Source: RGIG5612 sp045627365 (GTDB lineage Bacteria > Bacillota > Clostridia > Lachnospirales > Lachnospiraceae). Taken from it: a stretch of DNA of 25,405 nucleotides. The notes under the pieces were generated by a model. That model saw only the letters and a list, made by a program, of their open reading frames with translations, was not told where the DNA came from and did no database searches. The translations under genes were made by a program, and so were the position numbers. Below are positions 21,409 to 25,405 of the stretch, piece after piece (within the stretch, counting starts at the first letter, position 1; every line of letters begins with the position of its first letter). The stretch covers positions 1-25,405 of the forward strand of contig JAZQNN010000038.1 in NCBI GenBank assembly GCA_045627365.1, written 5' to 3'.

Positions 21409-21990
21409 TTACAGGAACTGTTCTATCGCGTTCCAGACCTCGCTTATTCCTGCTTTGGTCTCGGATGATACCGGAATGATCACGGTCCCTTTGGCAAGCT
21501 CAAGCCCTTCCTTAAGGACCTTCAGCTGATGCGCAGCCTCGTTCTTTCCGATCTTGTCAGCCTTGGTGCATATAACTATCGGCTGATAACCGCTTTCGAC
21601 TATCCACTGATACATCATCTTGTCGTTGGCTTTGGCTTCATGCCGGATGTCCACAAGCAGGAAAACCGCTTTGAGATTCGGGGTGTTATTCAGGTACTTC
21701 TCGACCATCATGCCCCATTTTTCCTGTGATTCCTTGGATGCCTTGGCAAAGCCATATCCCGGAAGATCCACGAAGTAGAATTCCTTATTAATATTGTAGA
21801 AGTTGATCGTCTGCGTTTTGCCCGGCTGCGATGAAGTCCTCGCAAGCGCCTTCCTGTTAAGGAGCGCGTTGATCAGTGAAGACTTGCCGACGTTTGATTT
21901 GCCGGCAAATGCGATCTGGACTGCCTCTAAATCAGGCAGTTTCGATGTCGGTCCGCATACGATTTCAAGTTCTGCGCTTTTTACTATCAT
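21409..21990 (-). CDS. engB: Ribosome biogenesis GTPase EngB (YsxC/YihA)
   Basis: This 193-residue GTPase assists assembly of the large ribosomal subunit. The G motifs are in order: GKSNVGKSSLIN (G1), the TQPGKTQ-like switch region as SSQPGKTQTINF (G2), DLPGYGFAKAS (G3), CTKADKI (G4) and PVSSETKAGI (G5). DLPGYG and SVGKSS are typical of EngB. The start at 21990 overlaps the clpX stop by four bases (ATGA). In many Firmicutes a lon gene lies between clpX and engB; it is missing here. The gene ends at a shared terminator. Confidence 0.95.
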   Translation of the reverse strand: MIVKSAELEIVCGPTSKLPDLEAVQIAFAGKSNVGKSSLINALLNRKALARTSSQPGKTQTINFYNINKEFYFVDLPGYGFAKASKESQEKWGMMVEKYLNNTPNLKAVFLLVDIRHEAKANDKMMYQWIVESGYQPIVICTKADKIGKNEAAHQLKVLKEGLELAKGTVIIPVSSETKAGISEVWNAIEQFL

Positions 21991-23243
21991 TTCACCATAT
22001 CGGCCGTAACCGTAAACTTCTTGATCGAATCGTCAGACGGGATCTCGTACATGATGTCCATCATGATATTCTCGAGGATGCTTCTGAGTCCGCGGGCTCC
22101 GATCTTACGTTCGAATGCCTTACGCGCGATCGCCCTTAAGGCGTCCTCTTCGAATTCGAGCTCAACATCATCCAGATTGAACAGTGCCTTGTACTGCTTA
22201 ACGAGGGCGTTCTTCGGTTCGGAAAGGATCCTGACCATGTCATCCTCTGTTAAGGATTTAAGAGCTACAACAACCGGCACACGTCCTACAAATTCCGGGA
22301 TCAGACCGAACTTGATCAGATCCTGAGGCATTACGTTTCCGAATGCGTCGTCGATCTCAAGGCCTGCGTTTGCCGAAATGTCAGCTCCGAAGCCCATGCC
22401 CTTCTTGTCAACTCTTGACTCGACGATCTTCTCCATTCCGGCAAATGCTCCGCCGCAGATGAACAGGATGTTGGTCGTGTTGATAGGGATCAGCTCCTGC
22501 TGAGGATGCTTTCTGCCGCCCTGCGGAGGAACGGACGCGTCGGTACCTTCAAGGATCTTAAGAAGTGCCTGCTGAACGCCCTCACCGGATACGTCTCTTG
22601 TGATGGATACGTTCTCGCTCTTCTTGGTGATCTTGTCGATCTCGTCGATATAGATAATACCATGCTCGGCACGCTCAACGTTGTAGTCAGCCGCCTGGAT
22701 CAGCTTCAGGAGGATATTCTCAACGTCCTCGCCCACGTAGCCTGCCTCGGTCAACGTGGTCGCGTCTGCGATCGCAAACGGCACATTGATGATCTTGGCA
22801 AGTGTCTGCGCGAGGAAAGTCTTTCCTGAGCCGGTCGGTCCGAGCATCAGGATATTGCTCTTCTGCAGCTCAACATCAAGCTTCTTGCCTGAAATGATCC
22901 TCTTGTAATGGTTGTAAACCTGAACTGCCAGAACTTTCTTGGCCTCGTCCTGTCCGATCACATATTCGTCAAGGAAAGCCTTTATCTCCTTCGGCTTATA
23001 CAAGGTGATATCAAGTTCTGCGCCCTCCGGCTCGTCGTCTGTAAATCCGTCTACCAGATCGTGCTCGTCGTATATTGACTGGCATTCTTCAACGCACTCC
23101 CTGCAGATATACACGCCGCCCGGTCCCTGTATCAGGCTGTCGCCGGTCTCTTCCGCAGTCCTTCCGCAGAAAGAGCAAACAGGCATCTTGACCTGCGGTG
23201 GCTTGGATGAGCCTTTGCTTCCGTTTTTATTACTGTCTGCCAT
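21987..23243 (-). CDS. clpX: Clp protease ATP-binding subunit ClpX
   Basis: This 418-residue AAA+ unfoldase feeds substrates to ClpP. The N-terminal zinc domain has C23, C26, C47 and C50 (CSFC and CREC). The P-loop is GPTGSGKT at 135-142, the pore loop GYVGEDV is intact, and Walker B is IIYIDEIDKI. The ClpP-docking loop, usually IGF, reads MGF here (KKGMGFGADI), a conservative change. It lies 21 bases after clpP. Start MADSNKNGSK at 23243 has an AGAGG site. Given the altered ClpP active site next door, whether this ClpX works with that ClpP or another is open. Confidence 0.96.
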   Translation of the reverse strand: MADSNKNGSKGSSKPPQVKMPVCSFCGRTAEETGDSLIQGPGGVYICRECVEECQSIYDEHDLVDGFTDDEPEGAELDITLYKPKEIKAFLDEYVIGQDEAKKVLAVQVYNHYKRIISGKKLDVELQKSNILMLGPTGSGKTFLAQTLAKIINVPFAIADATTLTEAGYVGEDVENILLKLIQAADYNVERAEHGIIYIDEIDKITKKSENVSITRDVSGEGVQQALLKILEGTDASVPPQGGRKHPQQELIPINTTNILFICGGAFAGMEKIVESRVDKKGMGFGADISANAGLEIDDAFGNVMPQDLIKFGLIPEFVGRVPVVVALKSLTEDDMVRILSEPKNALVKQYKALFNLDDVELEFEEDALRAIARKAFERKIGARGLRSILENIMMDIMYEIPSDDSIKKFTVTADMVK

Positions 23244-23264
23244 ACAAACCTCTGGTTTTTCCGA

Positions 23265-23846
23265 TTAGTGTTTTGTGATAACGGCGTCGATAAGTCCGTA
23301 TTCCTTAGCTTCCTCGGCTGTGAACCAGTTGTCGCGCTCTGTGTCGCGTGCAACGGTCTCGATGTCTTTGCCGGTATTGGCTGCGAGGATCTCGTTCATA
23401 TGATCACGGATCTTCAGGATATGCTCGGCATTGATCTTGATATCGCTTGCCTGACCCTGAGCGCCGCCTGATGGCTGATGGATCATGATCTCAGCATTTG
23501 GAAGTGCGAATCTCTTGCCCTTGGTGCCGCCTGCGAGAAGGAATGCTCCCATGGTTGCTGCCATACCGATACAGGTCGTGCATACGTCGCACTTTACATA
23601 CTGCATTGTGTCATAAATTGCCATGCCTGCGGAAATAACTCCACCCGGGCTGTTGATGTAGAAATTGATATCCTTGTTAGGATCTTCAGACTCAAGGAAG
23701 AGCATCTGCGCAACGACCAGTCCGGCTGTTACTTCGTTAACTTCCTCTCCGAGGAAAATGATCCTCTCCTTAAGGAGTCTTGAATAAATGTCATAGGCTC
23801 TCTCGCCTCTGCTGCTTGTCTCAATGACTGTTGGTACTAAACTCAT
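23265..23846 (-). CDS. clpP: Clp protease subunit ClpP with Thr at the catalytic serine position
   Basis: This 193-residue protein has normal ClpP length and fold: the N-terminal loop MSLVPTVIETSSRGERAYDI, the INSPGG turn at 65-69, the handle region MIHQPSGGAQGQASDI and the DTERDNWFTAEEA segment. The triad should be S98, H123 and D172. H123 and D172 are present, but residue 98 is threonine: the motif reads GMAATMGAF (codon ACC, 23553-23555) instead of GMAASMGAF. The frame is intact and the rest well conserved, so this is not a decayed gene. The product may be inactive, slow, or a partner in a mixed complex. The start at 23846 with AAGGAGG is chosen; a longer frame from 23966 only translates the leader. 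Confidence 0.93.
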   Translation of the reverse strand: MSLVPTVIETSSRGERAYDIYSRLLKERIIFLGEEVNEVTAGLVVAQMLFLESEDPNKDINFYINSPGGVISAGMAIYDTMQYVKCDVCTTCIGMAATMGAFLLAGGTKGKRFALPNAEIMIHQPSGGAQGQASDIKINAEHILKIRDHMNEILAANTGKDIETVARDTERDNWFTAEEAKEYGLIDAVITKH

Positions 23847-23879
23847 ATTTGCCTCCTTAGTGGTTCTGTAGGATAACAC

Positions 23880-23954
23880 AAGGGGCCGTTCCGGCCCCTT
23901 TGCAAAATCTGTTGTCTTATTGCCGGTAATTTGTAAACGCCGGAGCCTTCCGGC
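23880..23954 (-). other. Hairpins between tig and clpP
   Basis: Two stems lie in this 120-base gap: GCCGGA (23939-23944) with TCCGGC (23949-23954), just after the tig stop, and AAGGGGCCG (23880-23888) with CGGCCCCTT (23892-23900). Neither is followed by a good T run on the minus strand, so they are more likely attenuators or RNA processing or stability elements than full terminators. No clear clpP promoter is seen, which favours tig-clpP co-transcription. Confidence 0.5.
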
Positions 23955-23966
23955 ATTGCCGGTCAA

Positions 23967-25298
23967 TTATTCAGCGTCTTTAGCTTCTTCAGCTGGCTCT
24001 TCTTCCTTTGGTTCTACGCCTACGCCGTTATCATAAAGGAGATCTGTTGCCATATCGCAAACGATATTAAGGCTCATGTCTTCCTTCTCCTCGTCGGTAA
24101 GAAGTTCCTTAACCTTGTCAAACTCCATGCCGTAAGCATCAGCGATCTTCTTAACCTGCTCGTCGATAGCTTCATCAGAAGCTACAAGGTTCTCCTGCTT
24201 AGCGATAGCTTCAAGAACCAGTCTTGAGCTGATGGTCTGGTATGCATGCGGACGTGCCTCTGCAAGAAACTGATCCCTGGTCTGGCCCATCATCTGAAGG
24301 TACTGCTCCATGGTGAAGCCCTGCTGCTGCATGCTGCGCTCTACGTTGCGGACCATTGCCTCTGCCTGCTCGTTGACCATCTGATCAGGGATGATCATCT
24401 CAGCGTTCTCAACTGCCTTAGCTACAAGCTCGTCGATAGCGGTCTTCTTAGCTGCGTCAGCCTTGCGCTCAGCCATCTTAGCCTTGATGTCAGCCTTGTA
24501 CTCATCGAGAGTATCGAACTCGGAAACTTCTGCTGCGAACTCATCATCAAGCTCAGGAAGTTCCTTGGTCTTGATCTCGTTCAACTTGCACTTGAAAACT
24601 GCAGGCTGTCCTGCAAGGCTCTTCTCGCCATACTCTGCAGGGAATGTAACGTTAACATCAAATTCATCGCCGACATTGTGGCCAACGATCTGATCTTCGA
24701 ATGTATCGATGAAGCTGTGTGAACCAAGTGTAAGGCTGTAGTTCTCAGACTTGCCGCCGTCGAACTGCTTGCCGTCTACATAGCCGTCGAAATCGATTGA
24801 AACGATATCGTCAAGCTGAGCTGCTCTGTCCTCAACAGGGACTTCGCGGCTGTTCTTGTCAAGCTCGCGTTCAAGAGCTGCCTGTACATCTTCTTCAGAA
24901 ACTTCACTGTCAAGAAGTGTGTACTCAAGGCCCTTGTACTGTCCGAGGGTAACTTCCGGCTTAACTGCTACGGTTGCGGTATAGATGAAGTTCTTGCCTT
25001 TCTCGATCTGTACGATATCGATCTCAGGCTGAGAAACGATCTCAAGGTCGCACTGCTCAAGTGCTTCCGGATATGAATCGTTCAGCATGAAATTAACTGC
25101 GTCTTCGTAGAAAATCTCTACTCCGTAATGTTTCTCTGCCATATTCTGAGGAACCTTGCCTGCACGGAAGCCCGGAAGCTGGATACGGTTCTTGATCTTC
25201 TGATATGCCTTGGTGATGGCCTTGTCAACTTCGGCTGCATCAACCTCGATAGTAAGTTTAGCAAGATTGCCTTCTAATTTTTCAACGTTAAAACTCAT
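23967..25298 (-). CDS. tig: Trigger factor
   Basis: This 443-residue ribosome-bound chaperone has all three domains. The N-terminal ribosome-binding domain contains the signature GFRAGKVP near residues 43-50, the FKBP-type prolyl isomerase domain runs from VSIDFDGYVDGKQFDGG to LNEIKTKELPELDDEF at about 165-255, and the helical C-terminal domain ends in a strongly acidic tail (EPKEEEPAEEAKDAE). It shields nascent chains at the exit tunnel. The ATG at 25298 has AAGGAGT with seven bases of spacing. Its place directly before clpP and clpX is conserved in Firmicutes and Proteobacteria. Confidence 0.97.
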   Translation of the reverse strand: MSFNVEKLEGNLAKLTIEVDAAEVDKAITKAYQKIKNRIQLPGFRAGKVPQNMAEKHYGVEIFYEDAVNFMLNDSYPEALEQCDLEIVSQPEIDIVQIEKGKNFIYTATVAVKPEVTLGQYKGLEYTLLDSEVSEEDVQAALERELDKNSREVPVEDRAAQLDDIVSIDFDGYVDGKQFDGGKSENYSLTLGSHSFIDTFEDQIVGHNVGDEFDVNVTFPAEYGEKSLAGQPAVFKCKLNEIKTKELPELDDEFAAEVSEFDTLDEYKADIKAKMAERKADAAKKTAIDELVAKAVENAEMIIPDQMVNEQAEAMVRNVERSMQQQGFTMEQYLQMMGQTRDQFLAEARPHAYQTISSRLVLEAIAKQENLVASDEAIDEQVKKIADAYGMEFDKVKELLTDEEKEDMSLNIVCDMATDLLYDNGVGVEPKEEEPAEEAKDAE

Positions 25299-25352
25299 TG
25301 TCGTGACTCCTTATATATTAGTTAAAATATTTAATGCACTCAGCGAAGGCCA

Positions 25353-25381
25353 ATTATAACACAAATAAAAGCGGCACGCAA
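25353..25381 (-). promoter_or_regulatory. Promoter of tig
   Basis: On the minus strand, TTGCGT (25376-25381) and TATAAT (25353-25358) are 17 bases apart, and TGT before the -10 makes it an extended one. The -35 sits inside the hairpin of the preceding terminator. Confidence 0.75.
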
Positions 25382-25397
25382 TGGTTATGTGTGCCGT
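25366..25397 (-). terminator. Terminator of a gene beyond the right edge
   Basis: CGGCACGCA (25372-25380) pairs with TGTGTGCCG (25388-25396), one mismatch, around a seven-base loop, followed on the minus strand by TTTTATTT. It probably ends a minus-strand gene lying to the right of the window. Confidence 0.75.
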
Positions 25398-25405
25398 TTC
25401 TTTCG

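Noticed and set aside
23265..23966. ClpP as a pseudogene
   Set aside because: The frame, length, His and Asp of the triad and all structural motifs are intact; only residue 98 differs.

Overview
The window looks like core chromosome of an anaerobic, low-to-mid GC Firmicute of class Clostridia. The strongest pointers are a bcd-etfBA block (butyryl-CoA dehydrogenase with a bifurcating-type ETF), a DUF4364 regulator, a YqhQ-type DUF1385 protein, a CIRCE-controlled clpB and consistent AGGAGG ribosome sites. A butyrate-forming member of the Lachnospiraceae or a neighbouring family fits, but the genus cannot be fixed from sequence alone. All genes but two lie on the minus strand, so the window is best read from right to left.

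Right to left: tig, clpP, clpX and engB form a protein quality-control and ribosome-assembly block. A short divergent intergenic region separates a DUF4364 winged-helix protein (plus strand) from rho. Then come rpmE, a DUF1385 membrane protein, prmC and prfA; PrmC is the methylase of the PrfA GGQ loop. Next is bcd-etfB-etfA with its own strong promoter and a Rex-like operator. A possible operon of MATE exporter, metallo-beta-lactamase-fold hydrolase and beta-propeller lactonase follows. After it come clpB with a CIRCE promoter, a MoxR ATPase / DUF58 / DUF4129 operon, a small four-helix membrane protein (plus strand), a second MATE exporter, and the 5' part of a small zinc-ribbon gene at the left edge.

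Most of this is ordinary housekeeping DNA, with two unusual points. First, the ClpP encoded with tig and clpX has threonine (codon ACC) where the catalytic serine should be, while the histidine and aspartate of the triad are present. Second, the two long gene-free stretches (157-672 and 8523-8888), about 8 kb apart, carry six copies of a small modular repeat: a 5' box like TTCGCCAG, a mostly variable interior of about 35 bases, and a 3' purine box like GGGAGAATC. The copies occur in both orientations, and two pairs share a 116-117 base spacing. I do not recognise this repeat.

Six start codons were moved inward from the longest reading frame, on the basis of ribosome binding sites and family alignment: etfA, bcd, prmC, rpmE, the DUF4364 gene and clpP.
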